Positions 7,467 to 18,184 are shown, counted from the stretch's first letter. The stretch is 64,000 bases of DNA from Pelagadaptatus aseana (GCA_040365065.1 BAABNI010000011.1:74817-138816), one strand, 5' to 3'. The notes: a model not told the origin generated them from the sequence alone. Numbers and translations: made by a program.

Positions 7467-9524
7467 ATGACGGCTCAAGCGAATACGCAACGAAAAATTC
7501 TGGTTACCAGTGCCCTGCCCTACGCCAACGGCTCCATTCATCTGGGCCATCTGGTGGAGTACATCCAAACCGATATCTGGGTACGCTTCCAGAAACAGCG
7601 CGGCCACGACTGTACCTACGTCTGCGCCGATGATGCCCATGGCACCGCCATCATGCTCAAGGCCGAACAACTGGGCCTGACCCCGGAGCAGCAGATCGCC
7701 AACGTCAAAGCCGAACACGAGCAGGACTTTGCCGATTTCCATGTGGCCTTTGATAACTTTCACTCGACCCATTCGGAAGAAAACCGCGAGCTGTCCGGCC
7801 TGATCTACAACCGCTTGAAAGACAATGGCCACATTGTCAGCCGCAACATCACCCAAGCGTTTGATCCGGAGAAAGAACTGTTTCTGGCCGACCGCTACAT
7901 CAAGGGCACCTGTCCCAAGTGTAAAGCCGAAGACCAGTACGGTGACAACTGCGAAGTCTGTGGCGCCACCTACTCGCCCACCGAGCTGATCAATCCCAAG
8001 TCGGCCATCTCCGGCGCCACCCCGATTGAGAAAGAATCCGAGCACTTCTTCTTCAAGCTGCCAGAATTCGAAGCCTTCCTCAAAGACTGGACTCGCGCCG
8101 GCCACTTGCAGGACGAAGTGGCCAACAAACTGGCCGAGTGGCTCGACAGCGGCTTGCAGGAATGGGACATCTCCCGCGACGCCCCCTATTTTGGGTTTGA
8201 GATCCCGGGCGAGAAAAACAAATACTTCTATGTTTGGCTGGACGCCCCCATCGGTTACATGGCCAGCTTCAAGAATTACCTGAGCAAGCAGGACGGTATC
8301 GACGCCGAAGCGGTATTCGACGAATACTGGAAGGCCGATTCCAGCACCGAGCTGTACCACTTTATTGGCAAGGACATCGTCAACTTCCACGCCCTGTTCT
8401 GGCCAGCCATGCTCAGCTCCGCCGATTTCCGCACGCCCTCCAAAGTGTGCGTCCACGGTTTCCTGACGGTGAATGGCCAGAAGATGTCCAAGTCCCGCGG
8501 TACCTTTATCAATGCCCGCAGCTATCTGGATCACCTCAACCCGGAATACCTGCGCTACTACTTTGCCGCCAAGCTGAGCAGCTCCGTGGACGATCTGGAT
8601 TTGAACCTCGATGACTTTATCCAGCGCGTCAACAGCGATCTGGTGGGCAAGGTAGTGAACATCGCCAGCCGCACCGCCAAGTTTATTCAAAAGTCCGGCG
8701 GCAACTTGTCGGAGAACATTGCCGACGAAGCTCTGTGGCAGCAGTTTGTGGACGCCGGCGAAACCATCGCCGCTCACTACGAAGCCCGCGACTTCGGCAA
8801 AGCCATGCGCGAAATCATGGCGCTGGCCGATGCCGCCAACGAATACATCGCCGCCCAGGCTCCCTGGTCACTGGCCAAGCAGGAAGGCACCGAGCAACAG
8901 GTGCTGGATATCTGCACGCTGGGCATCAATATGTTCCGCGCCCTGCTGACCTACCTGAAACCGGTGCTGCCGGCGCTCACCGAGCAAGCCGAGGCGTTTC
9001 TCAACGAAACCCTGAGCTGGGAAACCAATATCAGCTTCCGCGGCGGTGAGGCCATCAACAAATTCAAGCCGCTGCTGCAGCGCATCGAAAAAGACAAGGT
9101 GGACGCCATGGTGGAAGCCAGCAAAGAAGCCCTGGCGGCACAAACCGTTGAGCAACAACCTGCTGACGACAGTGAATTAGCAAAAGAACCACTGGCCGAT
9201 GAAATCCAGTTTGACGATTTTGCCAAGGTGGATCTGCGCATCGCCCTGATCGCCAAGGCCGAGCACGTGGAAGGCGCCAATAAACTGCTACGCCTGACAC
9301 TGGATCTGGGCGGCGAAACCCGCAACGTCTTTTCCGGTATCAAGAGCGCTTACCAGCCGGAAGATCTGGAAGGCAAGCTGACTGTGATGGTGGCCAACCT
9401 GGCGCCGCGCAAGATGAAGTTTGGTGCCTCCGAGGGCATGGTGCTGGCCGCCGGCCCGGGTAAAAAAGAGATTTATCTGCTGGAACCACACTCAGGTGCC
9501 AAGCCGGGTCAGCGGGTGATGTGA
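7467..9524 (+). CDS. metG: Methionyl-tRNA synthetase
   Basis: Class I aminoacyl-tRNA synthetase charging tRNA-Met. Signatures seen: the HIGH-like SIHLGHL near residue 25, a four-Cys zinc knuckle (CPKC ... CEVC, about residues 150-170), KMSKSRGTF near 345, an anticodon-binding helical domain, and a C-terminal tRNA-binding OB-fold (from about residue 580, DFAKVDLRIA) that makes it a full-length dimeric 685-residue enzyme. It is divergent from mrp across about 137 bases that presumably hold both promoters. Its stop codon sits in a perfect hairpin. Confidence 0.98.
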   Translation: MTAQANTQRKILVTSALPYANGSIHLGHLVEYIQTDIWVRFQKQRGHDCTYVCADDAHGTAIMLKAEQLGLTPEQQIANVKAEHEQDFADFHVAFDNFHSTHSEENRELSGLIYNRLKDNGHIVSRNITQAFDPEKELFLADRYIKGTCPKCKAEDQYGDNCEVCGATYSPTELINPKSAISGATPIEKESEHFFFKLPEFEAFLKDWTRAGHLQDEVANKLAEWLDSGLQEWDISRDAPYFGFEIPGEKNKYFYVWLDAPIGYMASFKNYLSKQDGIDAEAVFDEYWKADSSTELYHFIGKDIVNFHALFWPAMLSSADFRTPSKVCVHGFLTVNGQKMSKSRGTFINARSYLDHLNPEYLRYYFAAKLSSSVDDLDLNLDDFIQRVNSDLVGKVVNIASRTAKFIQKSGGNLSENIADEALWQQFVDAGETIAAHYEARDFGKAMREIMALADAANEYIAAQAPWSLAKQEGTEQQVLDICTLGINMFRALLTYLKPVLPALTEQAEAFLNETLSWETNISFRGGEAINKFKPLLQRIEKDKVDAMVEASKEALAAQTVEQQPADDSELAKEPLADEIQFDDFAKVDLRIALIAKAEHVEGANKLLRLTLDLGGETRNVFSGIKSAYQPEDLEGKLTVMVANLAPRKMKFGASEGMVLAAGPGKKEIYLLEPHSGAKPGQRVM

Positions 9525-9547
9525 CATAAGGGCAATGCCCTTATGTC
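9523..9547 (+). terminator. Perfect hairpin at the metG stop codon
   Basis: GACATAAGGGC and GCCCTTATGTC form an 11-bp perfect stem with a 3-base loop that includes part of the metG TGA. No T-run follows, so it may be a factor-dependent end or mRNA-stabilising stem rather than a classic terminator. It runs directly into the next palindromic element. Confidence 0.5.
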
Positions 9548-9631
9548 ATCCTGAGGAGCCCGCGACGGAGGATCTCTTGTATTACGAGCCAAACCATAGA
9601 GATCCTTCCTCCTTTCAGTCGTCAGGATGAC
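9545..9631. repeat. GTCATCCTGA palindromic element, copy 1
   Basis: Inverted repeat bounded by GTCATCCTGA (9545-9554) and TCAGGATGAC (9622-9631), with an inner pair GGATCTCT (9570-9577) and AGAGATCC (9598-9605). The same TCATCCTGAG...GGATCTCT words recur at 23941. It behaves like a REP/MITE-type intergenic element; the gap between metG and rnfA is otherwise empty. Confidence 0.7.
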
Positions 9632-9749
9632 AAATAGAGATGACATTATTTGAAAAGCGCCTGACCCTAACCGGAAAAACCGTTAAAACCCACAGAAACC
9701 ACAAGTTAAACTAATAAGCAGCCACCCAGAAGACTATCAGACACATCCC

Positions 9750-10325
9750 ATGACCGAATTTTTCGTTATTCTGATCAGCACCATACTGGTCAACAACATC
9801 GTACTGGTTCAGTTTCTTGGACTCTGCCCGTTTATGGGCGTGTCCAACAAACTGGAAACCGCCATCGGCATGGGCGGCGCCACCACCTTTGTCCTGACTC
9901 TGGCCGCCATCAGCGGCTATCTTGTAAACACTTACATACTGGCGCCATTAGGTCTGGAGTACCTGAAGACCATTGCCTTTATTCTGGTAATTGCCGTGGT
10001 GGTGCAATTCACCAAGATGTTTATCGAGAAAACCAGCCCGCTGCTGTATCGCGTGCTGGGCGTATTTCTGCCACTGATCACCACCAATTGCGCGGTACTG
10101 GGCGTGGCCCTGCAAAACACCGCCAAGGCCCACACCTTTCTGCAATCCAGCCTCTACGGTTTTGGTGCGGCTCTGGGTTTCTCGCTGGTGCTGGTGCTGT
10201 TTTCCGCCATGCGCGAGCGTCTCGCAGTCGCTGATGTACCGGTTCCCTTTAAAGGCGCGGCGATCGGCATGATCACCGCCGGCCTGATGTCGCTGGCCTT
10301 TATGGGCTTCAGTGGTCTGGTGTAA
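9750..10325 (+). CDS. rnfA: Rnf electron transport complex subunit A
   Basis: A 191-residue polytopic inner-membrane protein of the RnfA/NqrE family; the conserved NNIVLVQFLGLCPFMGVS start and the TTNCAVLGVAL stretch carry the Cys residues that bind the intramembrane iron centre shared with RnfE. First gene of rnfABCDGE, whose product couples ferredoxin/NADH electron transfer to ion pumping and, in enterics (as Rsx), reduces SoxR. Ten bases separate it from rnfB. Confidence 0.97.
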   Translation: MTEFFVILISTILVNNIVLVQFLGLCPFMGVSNKLETAIGMGGATTFVLTLAAISGYLVNTYILAPLGLEYLKTIAFILVIAVVVQFTKMFIEKTSPLLYRVLGVFLPLITTNCAVLGVALQNTAKAHTFLQSSLYGFGAALGFSLVLVLFSAMRERLAVADVPVPFKGAAIGMITAGLMSLAFMGFSGLV

Positions 10326-10334
10326 GGGGCGGTC

Positions 10335-10958
10335 ATGATCGATTTTCTGTTACAACACCCCATTCTCAGCGCCCTGTTTGCGCTGGTGGTTCTGGCACTG
10401 GCTTTCGGTGCCCTGCTGGGATTTGCCGCCGTTCAATTCAAGGTCGAGGGCGACCCCATTGTCGAACAGATCGACAACCTGCTACCCCAGACCCAGTGCG
10501 GTCAGTGTGGCTACCCCGGCTGCAGCCCCTATGCACAGGCCATCAGCGAAGGCGATGCCATCAATAAATGCCCTCCGGGCGGCCAGTCCACCATCAACGC
10601 CATTGCCGACCTGCTGGACGTGGAAGCGCCGACCCTGGATGAAGAACACGGCGAAGAGAGCGACGTTAAAACCGTTGCGGTGATTCGCGAAGACGAGTGC
10701 ATTGGCTGCACCAAGTGCATTCAGGCCTGCCCCATGGACGCCATTCTCGGCGCCGCCAAGCAAATGCACACCGTAATCGCCGATGAATGCACCGGTTGCG
10801 ATTTATGTGTAGAGCCCTGCCCGGTGGATTGTATTGATATGATCCCGGTAGAGACCACCGTGACCAGCTGGAAGTGGAACACCCCTCAGCCCAGCCAGAT
10901 CCAGATCGCCGATCTGATCGCCAGCGACCGTCAGACGTCGATGGAGGGTGCGGCATGA
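10335..10958 (+). CDS. rnfB: Rnf complex ferredoxin subunit B
   Basis: One N-terminal membrane helix, an Fe-S domain with CGQCGYPGC plus a further Cys (about residues 55-80), and a double [4Fe-4S] ferredoxin domain (CIGCTKCIQACP and CTGCDLCVEPCP, about residues 117-160). It relays electrons within the Rnf complex at the cytoplasmic face. Its TGA overlaps the rnfC ATG (ATGA), so the two are translationally coupled. Length (207 residues) is normal. Confidence 0.97.
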   Translation: MIDFLLQHPILSALFALVVLALAFGALLGFAAVQFKVEGDPIVEQIDNLLPQTQCGQCGYPGCSPYAQAISEGDAINKCPPGGQSTINAIADLLDVEAPTLDEEHGEESDVKTVAVIREDECIGCTKCIQACPMDAILGAAKQMHTVIADECTGCDLCVEPCPVDCIDMIPVETTVTSWKWNTPQPSQIQIADLIASDRQTSMEGAA

Positions 10959-13567
10959 ACACCCATCAACACAATCTGATCCCGGTTAAAGAAGTCAAAG
11001 TCTGGGATATTCCAGGGGGCGTGCACCCGCCGGAGAACAAGCATCAATCCATGCAGTTGCCACTGGGTGAAATTTCCCTGCCGGCAGAGATGATTCACCC
11101 CTTGAGTCAGCATATTGGTGCACCGGCCGAGCCGATTGTTGCCGAGGGCGATCACGTACTGGCAGGCCAGAAGATTGCCGAAGCGGTTGGCCCGTTCAGC
11201 GCACCGATTCACGCGTCCACTTCTGGTACTGTAAGCTCCATTACCGAGCGCACTCTGCCCCACCCCTCGGGCATGAGTGGCGAGTGCATTGTCATTACCC
11301 CGGACGGCCAGGATCAATTTATCGACTTCAGCGGTACCGAGGATTACCTGTCGCTGAGCCATGATGAACTGGTCGCCAAAATCCGCGACGCGGGCATTGC
11401 CGGCATGGGCGGCGCAGGCTTCCCCACCGCCGTCAAACTCAACCCCAAGTCGGTCAATCGCATCGACACCTTGATCATCAACGGCACCGAGTGTGAGCCC
11501 TACATCACCGCCGATGACATGCTGATGCAGACTCGTGCCGACGATGTCATCAAGGGCACTCAGTTGCTGGCGCATATCGTTGGTAACCCGGAACGCCTGG
11601 TGATCGGCATTGAAGACAACAAGCCCGAGGCCATTAGCGCCGTTCGCCAAGCCGCGCAAGGCACCAATATTGAAGTGGCCGTATTCCCCACCAAGTACCC
11701 TTCCGGTGGTGAAAAACAACTGATTCAGATTATTACCGGCCAGGAAGTACCCAGCGGTGACATCCCTGCCAGCATCGGCATTGTGGTGCAAAACGTCGGC
11801 ACCACAGTGGCCGCCTATGAAGCGGTGCGCTTTGGCAAGCCTCTGATTGAGCGCATCACCACCGTAGTTGGTGAGTCTTTGCAAACCCAGCGCAACATCA
11901 AAGTCAGGCTGGGCACCCCCATAAGCCACATTCTGGCCGAGCACGGCTTTAACGAGAAAAAAGCCAGCCGCGTGATTATGGGCGGCCCGATGATGGGTTA
12001 CACCCTGGCCAACGATCAGGTGCCTGTGGTCAAGACCAGCAACTGTTTGCTGGCCCCCACCAAAAAAGAATTACCCAATCCGGATTTCGCCCAGGCCTGT
12101 ATTCGCTGTGGCATGTGCGCCGAAGCCTGCCCCGCCGGATTGCTGCCGCAGCAGATGTACTGGTACGCACAGGCCGAGGACTACGATCGATTGCAAGCCC
12201 ACAATCTGATGGACTGCATCGAGTGCGGCGCCTGCTCCTTTGTCTGCCCCAGCAGCATCCCGCTGGTGCAGTACTACCGCGCCGCCAAAGGTACCATCCG
12301 GCAGATGGCGGTTGAGAAAGAAAAATCCGACCGCTCCCGTCAGCGCTTTGAGTTCCGTCAGGAGCGAATTGCCAAGGCCGAGGCCGAGAAGGAAGCCAAG
12401 CGTCTGGCCCGCAAGCAGGCCGCCGAAGCGGCCAAGAAGAAGCAGGCCGAAGCCAAGGCTGCCGGCGAGAACAGCACAAACAAAGCCGATGATTTAATCG
12501 CCGCCGCACTGGCCCGCACCCAGAGCAAACAATTGTCGCCGGAAGAGCAGAAGGCTCGCCTGGAACGCGGTGTCATCAGCGCCCAGAGCCGGGTGGAAAA
12601 GCTGCGCGAGAAACTGCGCGAAGCCGACGAAACCATGGCCGCCAAACTCGCCGCACAGGTTAAGCAGGCCGAGCAGAAGCTGGCCGACGCCGAGAAAAAA
12701 CTGGCGGACTTTAAACCGGATCAGACCCCTGCTGCGGCCCCAGCGGCTGATGCCGACGATCCCGTTGCCCGCGCCATTGCCAATGCCCAAGCCAAGATGG
12801 CCATGGCCCCGGATGAAAAGATCAAAGCCAGCATCGAGTCACTGCACAAGCGCCTGGCCAAAGCCGAAGAAAAACTGGCGGCCGCCAAAGCCAGTGGTGA
12901 CGCCACCACTGACGCTCTGCAAGCTGGCGCCGACAAGCTGAAAGAAAAGATCGCCACCGCTGAAAAAGAGCTGGCAGAACTTCAAACACAGGCTCCAGCT
13001 CAGCCGACAGCTCCTGAGCCACAAGTACAAGATGCCGCTTCGGCCGCCATTGAAAAAGCCAAGGCCAAGGCCGCCGCCATGGCCAATATGAGCGACGACG
13101 ACAAACTGCGCGCTCAGGTAGAGGCTTTGCAAGGCCGCCTGGAGAAAGCCCAGCAACGCCTGCAAAAAGCCGAGGCCGAAGGCGACGATAATGTCGAAGC
13201 CTTCCGCGCCGCCGCTGAAAAGATGCAGGCCAAGCTCGAAGAGGCAAAAGCCAAACTGCCCGCTCAACAAGCAGCCGAATCTGCACCGGAGCCCAAAGCA
13301 CAGGATGCCGTCCACTCTCCCGAGCAAACCGCCGCAGGCGCCGCCATTGAAAAAGCCAAAGCCAAGGCCGCTGCCATGGCCAATATGAGCGAGGCCGACA
13401 AACTCAAAGCACAGGTTGAATCCCTGCAAGGCCGGCTGGAAAAAGCCCAACAACGACTGGCCAAGGCCGAAGCAGAAGGAGACAGCAACGTGGACGCCTT
13501 CCGCACCGCCGCCGAGAAACTGCAAACCAAACTTGAAGAAACACAAGCCAATCTGGAACAGGTCTGA
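10955..13567 (+). CDS. rnfC: Rnf complex subunit C with long repeat tail
   Basis: The start is the ATG overlapping the rnfB stop; an upstream in-frame start would lie inside rnfB. The first ~450 residues are a normal RnfC: NADH/FMN-binding Rossmann region (GMGGAGFPTAVKL) and two [4Fe-4S] motifs (CIRCGMCAEACP, CIECGACSFVCP). A tail of about 400 residues follows, rich in Ala, Lys, Glu and Gln, predicted as long coiled coil with near-repeated blocks. Long Ala/Lys tails occur in other gammaproteobacterial RnfC proteins, but their number and length vary. The electron-entry role of the core is secure; the tail's role is unknown. Confidence 0.97.
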   Translation: MNTHQHNLIPVKEVKVWDIPGGVHPPENKHQSMQLPLGEISLPAEMIHPLSQHIGAPAEPIVAEGDHVLAGQKIAEAVGPFSAPIHASTSGTVSSITERTLPHPSGMSGECIVITPDGQDQFIDFSGTEDYLSLSHDELVAKIRDAGIAGMGGAGFPTAVKLNPKSVNRIDTLIINGTECEPYITADDMLMQTRADDVIKGTQLLAHIVGNPERLVIGIEDNKPEAISAVRQAAQGTNIEVAVFPTKYPSGGEKQLIQIITGQEVPSGDIPASIGIVVQNVGTTVAAYEAVRFGKPLIERITTVVGESLQTQRNIKVRLGTPISHILAEHGFNEKKASRVIMGGPMMGYTLANDQVPVVKTSNCLLAPTKKELPNPDFAQACIRCGMCAEACPAGLLPQQMYWYAQAEDYDRLQAHNLMDCIECGACSFVCPSSIPLVQYYRAAKGTIRQMAVEKEKSDRSRQRFEFRQERIAKAEAEKEAKRLARKQAAEAAKKKQAEAKAAGENSTNKADDLIAAALARTQSKQLSPEEQKARLERGVISAQSRVEKLREKLREADETMAAKLAAQVKQAEQKLADAEKKLADFKPDQTPAAAPAADADDPVARAIANAQAKMAMAPDEKIKASIESLHKRLAKAEEKLAAAKASGDATTDALQAGADKLKEKIATAEKELAELQTQAPAQPTAPEPQVQDAASAAIEKAKAKAAAMANMSDDDKLRAQVEALQGRLEKAQQRLQKAEAEGDDNVEAFRAAAEKMQAKLEEAKAKLPAQQAAESAPEPKAQDAVHSPEQTAAGAAIEKAKAKAAAMANMSEADKLKAQVESLQGRLEKAQQRLAKAEAEGDSNVDAFRTAAEKLQTKLEETQANLEQV
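13043..13558 (+). repeat. Tandem coiled-coil repeat units in the rnfC tail
   Basis: Two blocks starting at AAIEKAKAKAAAMANMS are nearly identical in protein and close in DNA: about 13043-13258 and 13340-13558, offset by 297 bases (99 codons). A more diverged unit precedes them (about 12800-12990, ASIESLHKRLAKAEEKLAAA). The pattern fits in-frame duplication and is a likely site of copy-number change. Confidence 0.85.
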
Positions 13568-13569
13568 CG

Positions 13570-14628
13570 ATGGCGTTTAAACAGCTTACATCCCCACACG
13601 CTCACGGGGCCAACAAGACCAGCACGGTGATGCTCAAGGTCATTCTGGCCTGCATTCCGGGCCTACTGGCACTGACCTGGTTCTTTGGTCCGGGCAGCAT
13701 CATCAATGTCCTGCTAGCCTGCTTGACCGCAGTGCTGAGCGAAGCCGCCATCCTGAAATTGCGCGGCCGCCCGGCTGCCTTTTACCTGAAGGATTATAGC
13801 GCTCTGGTCACAGGCATACTGCTGGGCATGGCCTTGCCACCCTACTGCCCCTGGTGGCTAGTGGTGGTGGGCACCGCGGTCGCCATTATTCTCGCCAAAC
13901 AACTCTATGGCGGCATGGGATTTAACCCATTCAACCCGGCGATGGTGGGCTATGTGGTGCTGCTGATTTCCTTCCCGGTGGAAATGACCCGCTGGACTGC
14001 ACCTGCGCCATTATTAGCCGATGGCCAGTCCCTGATGGGGATTGGCGATGCACTGCAAGTCGTTTTTGCCGGCGCCAGTATCGATGGTTATTCCGGAGCG
14101 ACCCCACTGGACGCCTTTAAGCAGAACAATGGCCTGATGGTCGAGCAGATTTATCAGGAACACAGCATCTTCTCCGCTGGCAGTTTTGCCGGCGCTGGCT
14201 GGGAATGGGTCAATCTGGCTTTTCTACTGGGCGGTCTGTATCTGCTGCAACAACGGATTTTTACCTGGCACACACCGGTCAGCATGCTGCTGACCATCGC
14301 CCTGCTGTCAGCCATGTTCTACGACAGCGGCAGCTCTACCAGCGGTGGCTCACCGCTGCTGCACCTGTTCTCCGGCGCCACCATGCTGGGGGCTTTTTTT
14401 ATCGCTACCGACCCTGTGTCGTCGGCGGTCAGCACCAAAGGCCGGCTGATCTACGGTGCCGGCATTGGCGCACTGGTGTACCTGATCCGGGTCTGGGGCA
14501 ACTACCCCGACGCCGTCGCCTTCGCGGTGTTGCTGATGAATATCGTTGCACCGTTTATCGACTACTACACCGTGCCGCGCAGCTATGGTCACACCAAAGC
14601 CCGCAAAGTCACCGAGAAACCCGAATAA
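13570..14628 (+). CDS. rnfD: Rnf complex subunit D
   Basis: A 352-residue polytopic membrane protein of the NqrB/RnfD family. The GYSGATPLDAF stretch (about residue 175) holds the Thr to which FMN is covalently attached, and FFIATDPVSS near residue 280 is conserved. It starts 3 bases after rnfC stops. It forms part of the ion-pumping membrane core with RnfA, E and G. Confidence 0.97.
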   Translation: MAFKQLTSPHAHGANKTSTVMLKVILACIPGLLALTWFFGPGSIINVLLACLTAVLSEAAILKLRGRPAAFYLKDYSALVTGILLGMALPPYCPWWLVVVGTAVAIILAKQLYGGMGFNPFNPAMVGYVVLLISFPVEMTRWTAPAPLLADGQSLMGIGDALQVVFAGASIDGYSGATPLDAFKQNNGLMVEQIYQEHSIFSAGSFAGAGWEWVNLAFLLGGLYLLQQRIFTWHTPVSMLLTIALLSAMFYDSGSSTSGGSPLLHLFSGATMLGAFFIATDPVSSAVSTKGRLIYGAGIGALVYLIRVWGNYPDAVAFAVLLMNIVAPFIDYYTVPRSYGHTKARKVTEKPE

Positions 14629-14646
14629 GAGCCTCCGGAATCCACC

Positions 14647-15327
14647 ATGAGCGATCAAGAGACAGACAATCAGGTCAAGCCAACGGCTGAGCCAACCGTG
14701 GGCAATTCCATCGCCAAAAACAGCGTATTGTTGGGTGTATTTGCCTTGATTACCGCCGCCCTGCTCTCTGGCACCTACAGCGCCACCGCTGAGCGCATTG
14801 CCGCCGCCGAGCGCGCCAATGCCCAGAAAGCCCTGTTGCAGGTAATCCCATTGGATCGCCACAACAACGACCTGCTGGAAACCACCCAGACCATCGATGA
14901 AAAATACTGGCAGCCACTGGGCCTGAAACAAGGGGGCAATCTGCACATTGCCCAACAGGACGAAGAATCTGTGGCTGTAATTTATCCTGCCACCGCGCCG
15001 GATGGTTACAGCGGTGACATCAAAATGATTGTGGGCATCAACCGCGATGGCACCATTGCCGGCGTGCGTATTTTGAGCCACGCCGAGACACCGGGACTGG
15101 GCGACAAGATCGATCTGGCCAAGAGCGACTGGATTCTCGGCTTTAATGGCAAGTCCCTACAGTCGGCCAACTGGGCCGTAAAGAAAGACGGTGGTGAATT
15201 CGACGCCTTTGCCGGTGCCACCATCACCCCCCGCGCTGTGGTCAACCAGATCAAGCGCGCCCTTAAGGTCTATCAGGACAGCCTGCCACTGGCCGCTGTC
15301 GACACTCAAGAGGCTTCTGAATCATGA
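14647..15327 (+). CDS. rnfG: Rnf complex subunit G
   Basis: A 226-residue protein with one N-terminal membrane helix and a periplasmic FMN-binding domain. The flavinylation motif reads AGATITPRAV (about residue 190), where the Thr takes the FMN; the usual first residue is Ser. HAETPGLGDKID is another family hallmark. It overlaps rnfE by ATGA. Confidence 0.96.
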   Translation: MSDQETDNQVKPTAEPTVGNSIAKNSVLLGVFALITAALLSGTYSATAERIAAAERANAQKALLQVIPLDRHNNDLLETTQTIDEKYWQPLGLKQGGNLHIAQQDEESVAVIYPATAPDGYSGDIKMIVGINRDGTIAGVRILSHAETPGLGDKIDLAKSDWILGFNGKSLQSANWAVKKDGGEFDAFAGATITPRAVVNQIKRALKVYQDSLPLAAVDTQEASES

Positions 15328-16049
15328 GTCAGAACACTTCTCACAACTACCCGGAAATCGCCAAAAACGGCCTCTGGGACAACAACCCCGCACTGGTTCA
15401 ACTGCTCGGCCTTTGCCCGCTGCTGGCGGTAAGTGGCAGTGTCGTCAACGCTCTGGGCCTAGGTCTGGCGACCATGCTGGTACTGACCGGCTCCAATATC
15501 GCCGTCTCCCTGATTCGCAATCACGTCAGCGAAGCTGTCCGCCTGCCCGTGTTCGTGATGATCATCGCCACCTTCACCACCTGCACCGAGCTGTTGATGA
15601 AGGCTTTCACTTTCGAGTTGTACCTGATTCTGGGTATCTTTATTCCACTGATCGTTACCAACTGCGCCATCCTTGGTCGCGCCGATGCCTTTGCCAGCAA
15701 GAACCCGATTCTGCCCTCGGCTTTCGATGGTTTGATGATGGGCACCGGTTTTGCGCTGGTGCTGGTGGCCGTGGGTGCGGTACGTGAAATTCTCGGCAGC
15801 GGCACCCTGTTTGACAATATGCAGCTGCTGTTTGGCCCCGCCGCAGAAAGCTGGAAAATCACCCTGTTTGCCGATTACAAAGGTTTTCTGGTGGCCATCC
15901 TGCCACCCGGCGCCTTTATTGTGGTGGGCTTTCTGATTGCCCTGAAGAACATCATCGATCAAAAAATCGAAGAGGCCGAGAAGGCCAAGCGGGTCGAGCC
16001 GGTGATTAAGGGCAGTAAGCGGGTGCGGACTACAGGAACGATTACTTAA
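15324..16049 (+). CDS. rnfE: Rnf complex subunit E
   Basis: A 241-residue polytopic membrane protein paralogous to RnfA (LVQLLGLCPLLAVSGS, LIVTNCAILGRA), providing the other half of the intramembrane iron site. Last subunit gene of the operon, with its start overlapping the rnfG stop. The nth gene that often follows rnfE is absent; a palindromic element and an rseC-like gene come next instead. Confidence 0.97.
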   Translation: MSQNTSHNYPEIAKNGLWDNNPALVQLLGLCPLLAVSGSVVNALGLGLATMLVLTGSNIAVSLIRNHVSEAVRLPVFVMIIATFTTCTELLMKAFTFELYLILGIFIPLIVTNCAILGRADAFASKNPILPSAFDGLMMGTGFALVLVAVGAVREILGSGTLFDNMQLLFGPAAESWKITLFADYKGFLVAILPPGAFIVVGFLIALKNIIDQKIEEAEKAKRVEPVIKGSKRVRTTGTIT

Positions 16050-16050
16050 T

Positions 16051-16166
16051 CGTCATTGCGAGGAGCGTTAGCGCCAAAAGTAGGGCCTACGAAGGCACGC
16101 GGCAATCTCTTCAATTACGTGCCGTAACCCAGAGATTGCTTAGTCGTTTCACTCCTCGCAATGACG
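16051..16166. repeat. CGTCATTGCGAGGAG palindromic element
   Basis: A 116-base inverted repeat with perfect 15-base ends (CGTCATTGCGAGGAG at 16051-16065, CTCCTCGCAATGACG at 16152-16166) and an inner pair GCAATCTCT/AGAGATTGC. It fills the whole gap between rnfE and the rseC-like gene and ends 12 bases before its likely start, so it may form a long hairpin in the leader. REP/MITE-like; single copy here. Confidence 0.8.
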
Positions 16167-16178
16167 GGATTTTTTATC

Positions 16179-16613
16179 ATGGCAACTACATCCGGCAATA
16201 TCACCAAAGTCAGTGACGGCACCGTGGAATTCTCCATGGAGCAGACCACAGCCTGCAGCAGCTGCAAGCTTCGCGCCGGTTGCGGTCAGGGTATGGTGGC
16301 CAAATCCACAGAAAGCCGCATGGCAAGAATTCAGGTACCGCTTGAGAATATTGCCGAGGGCTGTCCGATTCAGGAGGGCCCCGCCACACTCGAAGTTGAC
16401 GACACAGCCATCAGTTTTGGTGTGCTGGTAGGCTACATCATTCCCATTGTGGCACTGGTGCTGGGCGCACTGATTGGTGACCGCATGTTTGCATCCGAAC
16501 TGGGCGCAATGGCTTCTGCCTTTCTTGGTTTCCTGTTGGGCATGCTCAATATTAAACGCGTAAACGCCAAGCACAAGAACTCCCGCTGGCTCCAACCCCG
16601 TATTATTAAGTAG
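16179..16613 (+). CDS. rseC: RseC/SoxR-reducing family protein
   Basis: A 144-residue membrane protein of the RseC/MucC family: an N-terminal soluble domain with a Cys cluster (ACSSCKLRAGCG, about residues 25-36) and two membrane helices (about 80-125). In E. coli, RseC works with the Rsx (Rnf) complex to keep SoxR reduced; here the gene directly follows rnfE rather than lying in an rpoE operon, which supports the partnership. The ATG at 16179 is preferred because an alternative ATG at 16161 lies in the palindromic element. Confidence 0.85.
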   Translation: MATTSGNITKVSDGTVEFSMEQTTACSSCKLRAGCGQGMVAKSTESRMARIQVPLENIAEGCPIQEGPATLEVDDTAISFGVLVGYIIPIVALVLGALIGDRMFASELGAMASAFLGFLLGMLNIKRVNAKHKNSRWLQPRIIK

Positions 16614-16690
16614 CCCGAACCGGCAAATCACTGTACCCTGCACGCCCTCTGCCACCCTCCTTGTTTCCGGCAGAGCTATGAGGCAACACC

Positions 16691-18058
<1,368 letters not shown>

Positions 18059-18099
18059 TTCTGTTCCCTGCAAAAGTTATGGATATCCTTTCCGGACGG

Positions 18100-18145
18100 T
18101 CACCGAGGACAGGGGCTGGAGACACGCCGTGAACCCATCCTTACT
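18100..18145. repeat. Decayed remnant of the CTTTCTGAGAC palindromic element
   Basis: GAGACACGCCGTGAACCCATCC (18118-18139 region) matches the GAGACACGCCGTCAATACATCCC part of the element at 45102-45124 in the same orientation, but the arms do not pair over full length. Probably a fragment lying beside the complete copy. Confidence 0.4.
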
Positions 18146-18184
18146 CTGTGCAATATTAGAGTTGGCACAAATTGAGGACGGATG

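Noticed and set aside
7272..8777. Open frame of 501 codons on the minus strand opposite metG
   Set aside because: Antisense shadow: metG has clear family motifs throughout, and the frame starts in the mrp/metG gap region without family features.
10931..11944. Minus-strand open frame of 337 codons opposite rnfC
   Set aside because: Shadow of rnfC; composition follows the codon pattern of the real gene, no motifs.
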